NCBI GenBank assembly: GCA_903851195.1
Contig: CAINNJ010000050.1
Coordinates: 40,242 to 104,241, forward strand
DNA: 64,000 nt
DNA from: an uncultured Acidobacteriia bacterium
GTDB taxonomy: Bacteria; Acidobacteriota; Terriglobia; Bryobacterales; Bryobacteraceae
Reading direction: 5' to 3'
Part shown: positions 1-8,353 of the stretch, piece by piece
How the letters are laid out: each line of letters starts with the position of its first letter
Numbering within the stretch: the stretch's first letter is position 1
Position numbers and translations under genes: made by a program
The notes under the pieces: generated by a model
Database searches by the model: none
What the model saw: the letters and a program-made list of their open reading frames with translations, nothing else
Told to the model about the DNA's origin: nothing

Positions 1-246
1 CGCACCGACCCGAGTCTCCGGGGGCCCGGAATCGCCAACTACGACTTCGCCGTCTTCAAGAACACCGCCATCACGGAGAGCGTCAAGGTGGAGTTCCGCG
101 CCGAGGCCTTCAACCTGTTTAACCGGGTGCAGTTCGGCTCTCCGAATCTGGGTCAGACGACGGCGGCGAATAACCTGTTCGGCCAGATCACGACGCAGCA
201 AAACTCGCCGCGCCTGATGCAGCTGGCGCTTCGTCTTCGCTTCTGA
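1..246 (+). CDS. TonB-dependent receptor, C-terminal fragment (cut by window edge)
   Basis: The first 81 codons are open in frame 1 and end in TGA. The peptide has the tail typical of Oar-like/carboxypeptidase-regulatory TonB receptors: EAFNLFNRVQFGSPN followed by a run ending in LALRLRF, with the terminal Phe of an outer-membrane beta-barrel. The three complete receptors in this window end the same way (SGRLTF, ALRLDF, GLRVHF). The N-terminus lies before the window, so substrate and length are unknown. It ends 3 nt before the lactonase-like gene and may head the same operon. Confidence 0.85.
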   Translation, partial: RTDPSLRGPGIANYDFAVFKNTAITESVKVEFRAEAFNLFNRVQFGSPNLGQTTAANNLFGQITTQQNSPRLMQLALRLRF

Positions 247-249
247 TTC

Positions 250-1275
250 ATGACCAATCCCGTTCTCGATTTTGGACTCGACCCGGCCACGCTCCAATAC
301 GCCGGCCACGATTTACAGCGACCGGAATGCATTCTCGCCGAGCGCAACGGTGTCCTTTGGGCCGCCGATGCGCGCGGCGGGGTGATGCGGATCCACCCCG
401 ACGGTTCGCAGCAGATTATCAACCAGAAACACTCGGATTTCTTCGAAGAGGCCGCAGATGAGGCCTCGCGTTACTTGCGCGGCACGCTTCCCAACGGCCT
501 CGCGTTCGCCCGCAACGGCGACTTCCTCATCGCCAACTTCGGCACCGATCGACTGGAACTGATGACCCGGACCGGTGAGTCGCGCGTGCTCGCGGATACG
601 CTGGACGGCCGTGAAATCGGCAAAGTGAATTTCGTCCTGCGCGATTCCAAAGACCGCGTTTGGGTGACGATCTCCACGCGGGTCAAAAACTGGATGCACG
701 CCCTGCGCACCGATCTGAAAGACGGCTACATCGCGCTCTGGCAGAACGGCGTTTTCCGGATTGTGGCGGAAGGCTTCGGCTTCACCAATGAGGTCCGGTT
801 CGACGCCGCCGAAGAGTGGCTCTATGTGGTGGAAACCACCGGTGGCTGCATTACCCGCCTGCGGATCCGCGACGACGGCAGCGTCGCCGAGCGCGAAACC
901 TTCGGGCCTTCAAACCTGGGCAAAGGAGCCTGGCCGGACGGCATCGCCTTCGACAGCTTTGGCAACCTCTGGGGCACCATGGTGTACTCGGACAAGCTCT
1001 TCGTGCTGACGCCTCAGGGCGACCTGCGCGTCATTCTCGACGAGGGCGATCCGGCCAAAGTCGACGCGCTGGAACAACAGTTCTTTGCCAATCACGTCAC
1101 GGAGGACGTGCTCTTCGCCACCGGCCGCGGCGTCGCGCCGTGGATGGCCAGCGTGACGTTCGCCGGCCCGGACCTGCGCACGGCTTACATCGGCTCGCTG
1201 AAAGGCAAACGCATACCTTTCTTCACCGCGCCGGTTCCGGGCCTGCCGATGGTTCACTGGAACGACAGTCTATGA
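250..1275 (+). CDS. SMP-30/gluconolactonase-family protein
   Basis: A 341-aa protein of the SMP-30/gluconolactonase/LRE beta-propeller family, which hydrolyses sugar lactones using one divalent metal. Family-like strands are visible: LPNGLAFARNGDFLIANFG, FTNEVRFDAAEEWLYVVE and WPDGIAFDSFGNLWGT, which carry the Asn/Asp residues expected near the metal. No signal peptide is visible, so it is probably cytoplasmic. Its stop overlaps the start of the PQQ dehydrogenase gene (ATGA), indicating translational coupling. The pairing of a lactone-forming dehydrogenase with a lactonase is a sensible unit, but the substrate is inferred only from context. Confidence 0.8.
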   Translation: MTNPVLDFGLDPATLQYAGHDLQRPECILAERNGVLWAADARGGVMRIHPDGSQQIINQKHSDFFEEAADEASRYLRGTLPNGLAFARNGDFLIANFGTDRLELMTRTGESRVLADTLDGREIGKVNFVLRDSKDRVWVTISTRVKNWMHALRTDLKDGYIALWQNGVFRIVAEGFGFTNEVRFDAAEEWLYVVETTGGCITRLRIRDDGSVAERETFGPSNLGKGAWPDGIAFDSFGNLWGTMVYSDKLFVLTPQGDLRVILDEGDPAKVDALEQQFFANHVTEDVLFATGRGVAPWMASVTFAGPDLRTAYIGSLKGKRIPFFTAPVPGLPMVHWNDSL

Positions 1276-3119
1276 AGCTCGCGCTGTTGCTGCTTCCCGC
1301 GATCGCGCTGCAGGCGCAGACGGACTGGCCCATGTTCGGCCACGATCCCGGCAGCACGCGCTACTCGCCTCTCCGGCAAATCAACACCGGCAACGTTGCA
1401 AAACTGAAGCCGGCGTGGACCTTCGACACGGAAGCCGGCGGACGAGGACCGCGCGCCCGCCGCTCCGAAACCATTCCGCTGGTCATTGGCGGCGTGATGT
1501 ACTTATCCACGGCTTACAACCGCGTGCTCGCCCTGGAGCCGGAAACCGGAAAGAAGCTTTGGGAATATGAAAGCGCGCATACGCCAGCGCTGCGCGGCAT
1601 CGCGCACTGGGCCGGCACGAAGGACTTGCCGCCACAGATCGTCTTCGGCACGGCGGATGGCTATCTCATTTCCCTGAATGCGAACACGGGCAAGCCTGTG
1701 CCGGGCTTCGGAGAGGAAGGCATCGTCAACCTGAAGCAGGGCGTGGCGGACAACTTTCCCAATGCCCGGCTCAGCATGACCTCGCCGCCCACCATCTATA
1801 AAGATCTCGCCATCACCGGTTCTGCCACCGGTGAAATGCCGGCGCGTTCCGCGTCGGGCGATATCCGCGCCTGGGACATGCATACCGGCAAGCTGGCCTG
1901 GACCTTCCACACCGTGCCCCGGCCGGGCGAAGCGAATCACGAGGTCTGGAAGGACGGCGAGTGGGAAAATCGCTCCGGCGTGAACTCCTGGGGGCTCTCC
2001 ACCATCGACACCGAGCGCGGCCTGATCTTTCTGCCCGTCGGAACTCCCAATGCCGATTTCTACGGCGGAGATCGTGCGGGCAGCAATCTCTACGGATCCT
2101 CTCTCGTCGCTCTGGATGCCGCAACCGGTAAGCTGAAGTGGTTCTTCCAGACCACGCACCACGACAACTGGGATTACGATCTGACCGCCGCGCCCGTGCT
2201 GATTACGGTGAAGCGAGGAGGCAAGTCCATCCCGGCCGTGGCGCAGAGCACGAAACAGGGCTATCTGTTTATCCTCGATCGCGTGACGGGCAAGCCGATT
2301 TATGAGGTGAAAGAAACTCCGGTGGCGAACGACAATCCGCTGCCCGGAGATTCCAACTGGCCCACGCAGCCGATTCCTGTAAAGCCGCCGGCGCTCGCCC
2401 GCACCACCTTCAAGCCGGAAGAGATCGCGACGGTGACTCCCGAACACGAAAAATACTGCCGCGATCTGCTGGCGCGCGAGGGCGGGGCGCTCACCGGCGG
2501 ACCGTTCGCGCAGTACGGCCCGAAACTCCGCGTAATCTTTCCCAGTTGGACCGGCGGAAATAACTGGGGCGGGGCATCGTACGACCCGCAACTCGGCTAC
2601 ATGTTCGTCAATACCAAGAGCCTCGCGAATTTCAACAAGATGGTGCCGAGTGCGGACGGTAAGAGCTTTGTGCGCGTAGGCCCCGACGATCCGCCGCTCA
2701 ACATGGGCGATTACTTCTGGGACGGCACGAAGCGCTGGCCGTGTCAGCAACCGCCGTGGGGCGAACTGAGCGCCGTCAATGTGAATACGGGCGACATCGC
2801 CTGGCGCGTGCCGCTGGGCTCGTTCGAGGAACTGGATCGACTTGGCGTGCCGAAAACAGGCGTGCCCACCACGAACGGCGGCTCCATCGTGACGGCTGGC
2901 GGGCTGGTGTTTATCGGTGCGACCATCGACGGAAAATTCCGGGCCTTCGATTCGAAGACGGGCAGGGAACTGTGGGTTGTGGATCACCATGCGGACGCCA
3001 ACACCATCCCGATTACGTATCAGGGCAAAGACGGTAAACAATACGTGGCGATCTTTGCGGCCGGCGGCGAGCACAAGGAAGTGGTGGCCGGACGTCTTTT
3101 CGTATATGCTCTACCGTGA
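1272..3119 (+). CDS. PQQ-dependent dehydrogenase (quinoprotein), secreted
   Basis: A 615-aa protein. The ATG at 1272 is chosen because it overlaps the preceding stop and begins a signal peptide (MKLALLLLPAIALQAQ). At least seven propeller W-motifs are visible, such as VLALEPETGKKLW, IRAWDMHTGKLAW, LVALDAATGKLKW and FRAFDSKTGRELW, plus the GGNNWGGASYDP segment seen in PQQ enzymes. There is no CxxCH, so this is a quinoprotein without its own haem; the next gene encodes a small cytochrome c that could take its electrons. Likely periplasmic oxidation of an aldose or alcohol; the exact substrate cannot be read. The frame stays open upstream of 1272, but that part only shadows the lactonase gene. 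Confidence 0.88.
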   Translation: MKLALLLLPAIALQAQTDWPMFGHDPGSTRYSPLRQINTGNVAKLKPAWTFDTEAGGRGPRARRSETIPLVIGGVMYLSTAYNRVLALEPETGKKLWEYESAHTPALRGIAHWAGTKDLPPQIVFGTADGYLISLNANTGKPVPGFGEEGIVNLKQGVADNFPNARLSMTSPPTIYKDLAITGSATGEMPARSASGDIRAWDMHTGKLAWTFHTVPRPGEANHEVWKDGEWENRSGVNSWGLSTIDTERGLIFLPVGTPNADFYGGDRAGSNLYGSSLVALDAATGKLKWFFQTTHHDNWDYDLTAAPVLITVKRGGKSIPAVAQSTKQGYLFILDRVTGKPIYEVKETPVANDNPLPGDSNWPTQPIPVKPPALARTTFKPEEIATVTPEHEKYCRDLLAREGGALTGGPFAQYGPKLRVIFPSWTGGNNWGGASYDPQLGYMFVNTKSLANFNKMVPSADGKSFVRVGPDDPPLNMGDYFWDGTKRWPCQQPPWGELSAVNVNTGDIAWRVPLGSFEELDRLGVPKTGVPTTNGGSIVTAGGLVFIGATIDGKFRAFDSKTGRELWVVDHHADANTIPITYQGKDGKQYVAIFAAGGEHKEVVAGRLFVYALP

Positions 3120-3126
3120 GGAAATC

Positions 3127-3435
3127 ATGCGACGGTTTGTGTGGATCGCGATCCTGGTGGCCGCGGCATTGCAGGCTCAGCAGGGCGGTCAGGCGACGCT
3201 TCCGGATGGACCGGGCAAGGCGGTATTCGAAAAGGCCTGCACCGGTTGCCACGGTCTGGAAAATGTGGTGCGGGTCCGCATGACGAAGGAACGCTGGGGC
3301 ACCGTGGTGGATGACATGGTGTCGCGCGGCGCCAGCGCGACGGATGCGGAGATCGACCAGATCATCGCGTACCTGGCCGCGAATTTCGGCCCTCCGAAGC
3401 CGAAGCAACTGGCAAAGGAATCCCGGAAGCCCTGA
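3127..3435 (+). CDS. small secreted mono-haem cytochrome c
   Basis: A 102-aa protein with a signal peptide (MRRFVWIAILVAAALQAQ) and one haem-binding motif, CTGCH, near residue 38. The ATG at 3127 follows a good GAGGAAAT ribosome-binding site that starts at the stop codon of the PQQ dehydrogenase. The region after the haem motif (RMTKERWGTVVDDMVSRGA, then an IDQIIAYLAANF helix) is the usual class I cytochrome ending of PQQ-dehydrogenase partners. It most likely shuttles electrons from the PQQ enzyme to the respiratory chain. The C-terminal tail is lysine-rich (KPKQLAKESRK). Confidence 0.85.
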   Translation: MRRFVWIAILVAAALQAQQGGQATLPDGPGKAVFEKACTGCHGLENVVRVRMTKERWGTVVDDMVSRGASATDAEIDQIIAYLAANFGPPKPKQLAKESRKP

Positions 3436-5138
3436 AGCCGCTGAGTGTCTGTTTGCTGATTTCGCTGGCGGGATGCGCGCGACAGCACGAGCAGCGCGCC
3501 GCTCAATACGTGGACACCGCCGGCTGCGCCACCTGTCATCGCGAGATTGTGGAAGCCTACCGCAAGACAGGCATGGGAAGATCGTTCACGCGCGCGGCGG
3601 CGGTGGAGGGCAGGTTCTTTCACCAGTCTTCCGGCCGCTATTACGAAATGAATGGCGGTAGCATGAGCCGTCATCAGACCGGTTTCGATGGCAAACCGGT
3701 GAACCGTCTGGAGCGGAGCATCGACTACGTCATCGGTTCCGGGAATCACGCCAGGACTTTCCTGCATCGCAATGCGGACGGCACGCTGCATGAACTTCCG
3801 GTAAGCTGGTACAGCGAAAAAGGCGGATCCTTCGAAATGAGCCCCGGCTATGACAAGCCCGATCATGACGACTTCCGCCGCCTGATTCCCGAAGACTGCC
3901 TGTTCTGTCACAACGCCTATCCACGCCAGGACAATCCGCTGCCGGAAGGCATCGATTGCCAGCGCTGCCACGGCCCGGCCAGCGATCACAAGGCTCTGGT
4001 GAATCCCGCCAAACTGAGCCGTGAGCGGCAGATGGATGTGTGCGAGCAGTGCCACCTGGAAGCCACCAGCGCGCCCCTCCCCGCGGTGGTGCGCAGGCCG
4101 GAACGCGCGCCGTTTTCGTTCCGCCCCGGCGAAGATCTGACGGACTACGCACTGTACTTCGACACCGACCTCGGCGATCGCTTCGAAGTGGCGCATCAGG
4201 CCTATCGGCTCCGCAAATCCGCCTGCTTTCTGAAGAGCGGCATGACGTGCACCACCTGTCACGATCCGCATCGGGAACAGACCGCGGAGCACTTTGTAGC
4301 CGTGTGCAAAACCTGCCACGCGACGGCGCACAAAGCATCTGAAAATTGTCTCGAATGCCACATGTGGCGCCGGCGCACGGACGACGTGCCGCACGTCGTC
4401 CTGACCGACCACTACATCCAGCGCCGGAAGCCCGCTGTCTTCGTCGCGGCGAAATTCGGAGCGCGCGTTCCCTACGCGGGAAAGCCCGGCAAGCCGGAAG
4501 CGCTCTACTATCAGACCGGCATGGATGAATCGAAGGCGGGCGACCAACCGGCGGCGATTCGCGCGTTCGAAGAGGCCATCCGGCACAACGATAATGTCGG
4601 TCCTTCCAGACGGGAACTGGCCGCGTCGTTGTTGCTGACCGGGAATCTGACACGAGCCGTGGAAGAGGGCGAAAAATTGCCGAACGATTCGCTGGCCCTG
4701 ACCAACCTCGGTAACGCCTATTTGCAGTTGGGGCGCCTCGAAGACGCCCGCCGGGTTCTCGAAAAAGCCGCGCCGGAGCAGCCCGCTGCGGCGAATCTGC
4801 TGGGCCTGACTCTGTTGCGGGCGGGCGACACGCCCGGCGCTGAAAAAGCCTTTCGCGACGCGCTCAATCAGCAGCCGGATCTTGCCGAAGCCAACAACAA
4901 TCTGGGCAACCTCCTGGCGGCCCGCCATGACTACGCCGAAGCCGCGTGGTACTTCGGCAAAGCCATCGAATCGAATCCGAACTATGTGGACGCGAGGCAC
5001 AGTTACGGACTGGTGCTGGCGCTCACACGGAACTTCGCCAAAGCGCGCCTGCAACTGGAAGAAGCCCTGCGGCTCGCGCCAAACTCCGCGGAGATTCGCG
5101 GCGATCTGGACGACGTGCGGAGGAGCCTTCACAAATGA
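3432..5138 (+). CDS. seven-haem c-type cytochrome with TPR domain, probable lipoprotein
   Basis: About 568 aa. The N-terminal half holds seven CxxCH motifs (CATCH, CLFCH, CQRCH, CEQCH, CTTCH, CKTCH, CLECH). The C-terminal half, from about residue 350, is tetratricopeptide repeats (for example LTNLGNAYLQLGRLEDARRV and AEANNNLGNLLAARHDYAEA). Start choice is awkward: there is no in-frame ATG or GTG. CTG at 3432 overlaps the previous stop (CTGA) and gives a proper lipoprotein signal (KPLSVCLLISLAGC, cleavage before Cys). TTG at 3453 would leave only seven residues before that Cys. Expected to sit in the periplasm, anchored by lipid, as an electron-transfer or assembly protein of the PQQ system. 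Confidence 0.8.
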   Translation: MKPLSVCLLISLAGCARQHEQRAAQYVDTAGCATCHREIVEAYRKTGMGRSFTRAAAVEGRFFHQSSGRYYEMNGGSMSRHQTGFDGKPVNRLERSIDYVIGSGNHARTFLHRNADGTLHELPVSWYSEKGGSFEMSPGYDKPDHDDFRRLIPEDCLFCHNAYPRQDNPLPEGIDCQRCHGPASDHKALVNPAKLSRERQMDVCEQCHLEATSAPLPAVVRRPERAPFSFRPGEDLTDYALYFDTDLGDRFEVAHQAYRLRKSACFLKSGMTCTTCHDPHREQTAEHFVAVCKTCHATAHKASENCLECHMWRRRTDDVPHVVLTDHYIQRRKPAVFVAAKFGARVPYAGKPGKPEALYYQTGMDESKAGDQPAAIRAFEEAIRHNDNVGPSRRELAASLLLTGNLTRAVEEGEKLPNDSLALTNLGNAYLQLGRLEDARRVLEKAAPEQPAAANLLGLTLLRAGDTPGAEKAFRDALNQQPDLAEANNNLGNLLAARHDYAEAAWYFGKAIESNPNYVDARHSYGLVLALTRNFAKARLQLEEALRLAPNSAEIRGDLDDVRRSLHK

Positions 5139-6094
5139 ACGTAGCAGTCATCGGCGGATCCGGCCATATCGGTTCGTACCTCACACCGGCATTGGTGGAG
5201 GCAGGGTTCGACACCATCTGCGTCAGCCGTTCTCAGCGCCGGCCCTACGTGGACCACGCGGCCTGGAGCCAGGTGCGGCATGAGACGCTGGACCGCGCCC
5301 AGCCTGACTTCGACCAGCGTATTGCGGAGATCGGCGCCGATGCCGTCATCGATCTGACCTGCTATACCCCGGAAGCCGCTGTCAGTCTGGTGCAGGCGCT
5401 GCAGGGGAACGCCACGCGTCTGCTGCACTGCGGCACCATCTGGATCCACGGCGTTCCGACCGAGGTGCCCGTCAGGGAAGAGCAGTCGCGCAACACCTTC
5501 GGCGATTACGGGCTGCGCAAGGCGGCCATCGAAGAGTATCTGCTGGGCCAGACCGATGTGCCGGTCACCATCCTGCATCCGGGCCACCTGGTGGGCGAGG
5601 GCTGGATCCCGCTGAATCCCGCGGCGAACTTTAATCCGCGGGTGTTCGCGGACCTGGCTTCCGGGCGAACCGTTACGCTGCCGAATCTGGGCCGAGAAAC
5701 CGTACATCACGTGCATGCCGCGGATGTCGCGCAGTGCTTCGTGCGCGCTCTGCAGCACTGGCCCCAGGCCGCGGGACAAAGCTTTCACGTGGTCTCTCCC
5801 GCGGCGCTCACGCTGATTGGTTATGCGGAAACCGTGGCGTCCTGGTACGGACAGCAGGCCCGTCTGGAATTTCGGCCCTGGGAAGAATGGCGTGCCGGCG
5901 TGACGGAAAAGGAGGCACGCACAACGTGGGATCACATCTCCCGATCGCCCAACTGCAGCATCGAAAAGGCCCGGCGGCTTCTCGGTTACGAGCCGCGCTA
6001 CAGTTCGCTGGACGCCGTGCGGGAAGCACTCTTCTCGCCCCTTTTCCCGCACGAATTGACCGCCGGATCTCAGAACCCAGCCCGTCCGCGATGA
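5135..6094 (+). CDS. NAD-dependent epimerase/dehydratase family protein
   Basis: A 319-aa extended short-chain dehydrogenase-type protein. The start codon overlaps the preceding stop (ATGA) and is directly followed by the Rossmann motif GGSGHIGSYL (GxxGxxG). Further family-like features are an HVHAADVAQCFVRAL helix and a C-terminal RRLLGYEPRYSSLDAVREAL segment typical of sugar-nucleotide epimerases. The usual YxxxK is represented by YGLRKAAIEEYLL. Probably a cytoplasmic sugar or sugar-nucleotide oxidoreductase/epimerase serving the same carbohydrate pathway. The substrate is not identifiable. Confidence 0.8.
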   Translation: MNVAVIGGSGHIGSYLTPALVEAGFDTICVSRSQRRPYVDHAAWSQVRHETLDRAQPDFDQRIAEIGADAVIDLTCYTPEAAVSLVQALQGNATRLLHCGTIWIHGVPTEVPVREEQSRNTFGDYGLRKAAIEEYLLGQTDVPVTILHPGHLVGEGWIPLNPAANFNPRVFADLASGRTVTLPNLGRETVHHVHAADVAQCFVRALQHWPQAAGQSFHVVSPAALTLIGYAETVASWYGQQARLEFRPWEEWRAGVTEKEARTTWDHISRSPNCSIEKARRLLGYEPRYSSLDAVREALFSPLFPHELTAGSQNPARPR

Positions 6095-6110
6095 AGCGGC
6101 AATCAAGCGG

Positions 6111-6139
6111 TTGATTCGGCCTGACGGGGCTGGTAGAAT
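6111..6139 (+). promoter_or_regulatory. probable sigma70-type promoter before the TIM-barrel gene
   Basis: TTGATT (6111-6116) and TAGAAT (6134-6139) are separated by 17 nt, a near-consensus pair in the short gap after the epimerase gene. The -35 hexamer is also the right arm of a 6-bp hairpin (AATCAA 6101-6106 / TTGATT 6111-6116), so the site may be regulated or may double as a weak terminator. Transcription would start a few bases before the ATG at 6150. Confidence 0.4.
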
Positions 6140-6149
6140 CCAGGCTGCA

Positions 6150-7046
6150 ATGAAATTTGCGCATTACGCAACGCCCACCAGGCGTGAATTCGCCCGGGTT
6201 CTTGGCCTTGGCGCCATGGTTGCCGGAACTGCCTGCGCAGCCGCGGAAACGTTGAAAATCGGCCACACCGGCATCACCTGGGGCAACGATACCGAGAGCG
6301 CCATCCGCGATGTCGCGAACCTCGGCTACTACGGCTTTGAAACCTTTGGCAACGTCCTGGAAGCCTGGGAAGAAAAGGGTGGTCTGCGCCGCGTGCTGGA
6401 TGAGCACAAACTCCCTCTTGTCTCCGGCTACTGCACCATGGATCTGCTGGACGCGACGAAGCGCAAAGACGAACTTGCAAAGATGCGCAAGTGGGGCGAC
6501 CTGATTAAGAAGAATGGCGGCCACGTCACGGTGTTAGGCCCCAACGGCGTGCCCCGCGCAACTTACGATTTCAAAGCGAACAAAGCGAATATCGTCACGT
6601 CTCTCAACGAATGTTCGAAGATGCTGACGGATATGGGCATTGTTCCCGCGCTGCACCAGCACACCGGCACCTGCATCGAAACGCGGGACGAAGTCTATGC
6701 CGTGCTGGATGCGGTGGATTCGCGTTACGTGAAATTTGGCCCCGATATCGGTCAGTTGCAGAAAGGCGGCGTGGATCCGGTCCAGGTGGTGAAAGACTAT
6801 CTGCCGCTGGTTCGCCACCTGCATCTGAAAGATTACAGCGGCGGCGATGCGTATCTGGGTTACTGTCCGGTGGGCCAGGGCAAAGTGGATATTCCGGCCA
6901 TTCTCGCCCTGGTCAAAAAAGCGGACATGCAGGGCATGGTGATGGTGGAACTCGACCCCTCCCGGAACATGCCGGAAAAGGCGGGCGAAACGGCCGCCAT
7001 CGCGAAAAAATATCTCGAAAAGCTGGGCTACGGATTCCGTGCTTAG
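6150..7046 (+). CDS. Tat-exported TIM-barrel sugar isomerase/epimerase-like protein
   Basis: 298 aa from the ATG at 6150. It begins with a twin-arginine signal (TRREFARVLGLG with a following hydrophobic stretch and Ala cleavage region), so it is exported folded. The mature part is a xylose-isomerase-like TIM barrel: GITWGNDTESAIRDVANLGY, then an ALHQHTGTCIETRDE strand, FGPDIGQLQKGG and RHLHLKDYSGG, which carry the His, Glu and Asp residues that bind metal in this family, and a final MVMVELDPSRNMPEKAG. It probably isomerises or epimerises a sugar or cyclitol. An upstream open segment back to 6111 lacks a signal sequence and was not used. Confidence 0.82.
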   Translation: MKFAHYATPTRREFARVLGLGAMVAGTACAAAETLKIGHTGITWGNDTESAIRDVANLGYYGFETFGNVLEAWEEKGGLRRVLDEHKLPLVSGYCTMDLLDATKRKDELAKMRKWGDLIKKNGGHVTVLGPNGVPRATYDFKANKANIVTSLNECSKMLTDMGIVPALHQHTGTCIETRDEVYAVLDAVDSRYVKFGPDIGQLQKGGVDPVQVVKDYLPLVRHLHLKDYSGGDAYLGYCPVGQGKVDIPAILALVKKADMQGMVMVELDPSRNMPEKAGETAAIAKKYLEKLGYGFRA

Positions 7047-7084
7047 CTGTTTGCAGGAACTCTCCGATCGGAAAGACTATCATC

Positions 7085-8353
7085 ATGGCAAAGAAAACAA
7101 CGGTTGCGATCGCGCATTCGGACGAGGATATCGGTAAGCCGGCGGACTGCACCAGAGCGCAGCTGGATCTGGTGAAGCGGATGATCAAAGACATCGCCGA
7201 TCAAACGATGGGCGGTATGCCGAACATTGTCAAACGGGGCGACAAGGTTCTGATCAAGATCAACACCGTGATCCCGGTGCCGGCGAACGAAGGCTTTACC
7301 ACCGATCCGCGCATGCTGGAAGCGCTGATTGAACTCGTGCAGGAGCAGAATCCCGCGCAGGTGCTCATCGGCGAACGCTGCGCGATGGGCGGCGACACGC
7401 GAAAGGCGATGGAAGTCTGCGGGATTGAGGCCGTGGCGCAGCGCACCGGCGCCGAGTTGTGCCCGTTCGACAACGTGCCGTTCGACATGTATAAAATCGA
7501 CCGGCCCATCAGCTTCAACGAATTTCCCGTACCGCGCCCGGTGCGCGATGCCGATGTTTATATCGGCCTTCCGAAGATGAAGGTGCACGTACACACCACA
7601 TTCACCGGCGCGCTGAAACTGCAGTTCGGCAACCTTCCCGATTACGACTGGATGGTGCGCTGCCATCGCGACGATATCCATCAGAAAATCTGCAACCTGA
7701 CGCGCGCGGCCAATCCGAAATGGTTCCTGATGGACTCGCTTTATGCCTGCCAGGGCAACGGTCCCTTCAGCGCCTATCGCGACGATCTGATCAAAGATTT
7801 CAACACCATCTGCGGCGGTCCGGATGGCGTGGCCGTCGATACCATTTGTGAAGCTCTGATGGATTGGGATTATCCCGGCACCAACGTGCCATCCACCGTG
7901 CTGGGAGCGGCCGAGGGTCTCGGCACCAATAAGATGAGCGAGATTGAACTCACGGGCGCGCCGCTCGATCAGGTGAAGCGGCGTTTCCGGCGCCAGAGCA
8001 CCGTGTTGCAGGGGCCGTTCCCGAACGTGAACGTGGTCATGGGATCCACCTGCGAGGCCGGCTGTAAGGCGATCGTCCGGATGCAGCTCGATCAGGCGCT
8101 CGAAGACGGCACGCTGGCGAAACTCACCCGCCCGCTGCATATCTTCACCGGCCTGCAGTTTGAGGAAATCAAGCCGGTGGATGGCGACGTGATCCTGGTG
8201 GGCGATTGCGCCAAGCCCCTGCAGGAACGCTTCCCCGATGCGAAATACTGGGGCAGTTGCGATGAATTCGCGAACTGCACGCCCATCTGGGCAAACATCC
8301 CGGAACGCTCCATCTCCACGTACATCCGGCAGCTGGCGGAACTCTCGCGGTGA
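7085..8353 (+). CDS. DUF362 domain-containing protein
   Basis: 422 aa. The ATG at 7085 starts MAKKTTVAIAHSDED and is preceded by a short gap after the isomerase gene. The DUF362 hallmark is clear: GDKVLIKINTV, then the segment running from LIELVQEQ to VLIGERCAMGG, and DVYIGLPKMKVH. Members of this family have no settled function; some are iron-sulfur proteins, and here several cysteines (CEAGC at about residue 325, CDEFANC near the C-terminus) could bind metal but do not form a ferredoxin pattern. It overlaps the transketolase start by one base, so the two are co-translated. Its role in the cluster is unknown. Confidence 0.78.
   Translation: MAKKTTVAIAHSDEDIGKPADCTRAQLDLVKRMIKDIADQTMGGMPNIVKRGDKVLIKINTVIPVPANEGFTTDPRMLEALIELVQEQNPAQVLIGERCAMGGDTRKAMEVCGIEAVAQRTGAELCPFDNVPFDMYKIDRPISFNEFPVPRPVRDADVYIGLPKMKVHVHTTFTGALKLQFGNLPDYDWMVRCHRDDIHQKICNLTRAANPKWFLMDSLYACQGNGPFSAYRDDLIKDFNTICGGPDGVAVDTICEALMDWDYPGTNVPSTVLGAAEGLGTNKMSEIELTGAPLDQVKRRFRRQSTVLQGPFPNVNVVMGSTCEAGCKAIVRMQLDQALEDGTLAKLTRPLHIFTGLQFEEIKPVDGDVILVGDCAKPLQERFPDAKYWGSCDEFANCTPIWANIPERSISTYIRQLAELSR

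Noticed and set aside
816..1271. An N-terminal extension of the PQQ dehydrogenase by about 150 residues
   Set aside because: The extension overlaps the lactonase gene, is Arg-rich and would bury the clear signal peptide at 1272.
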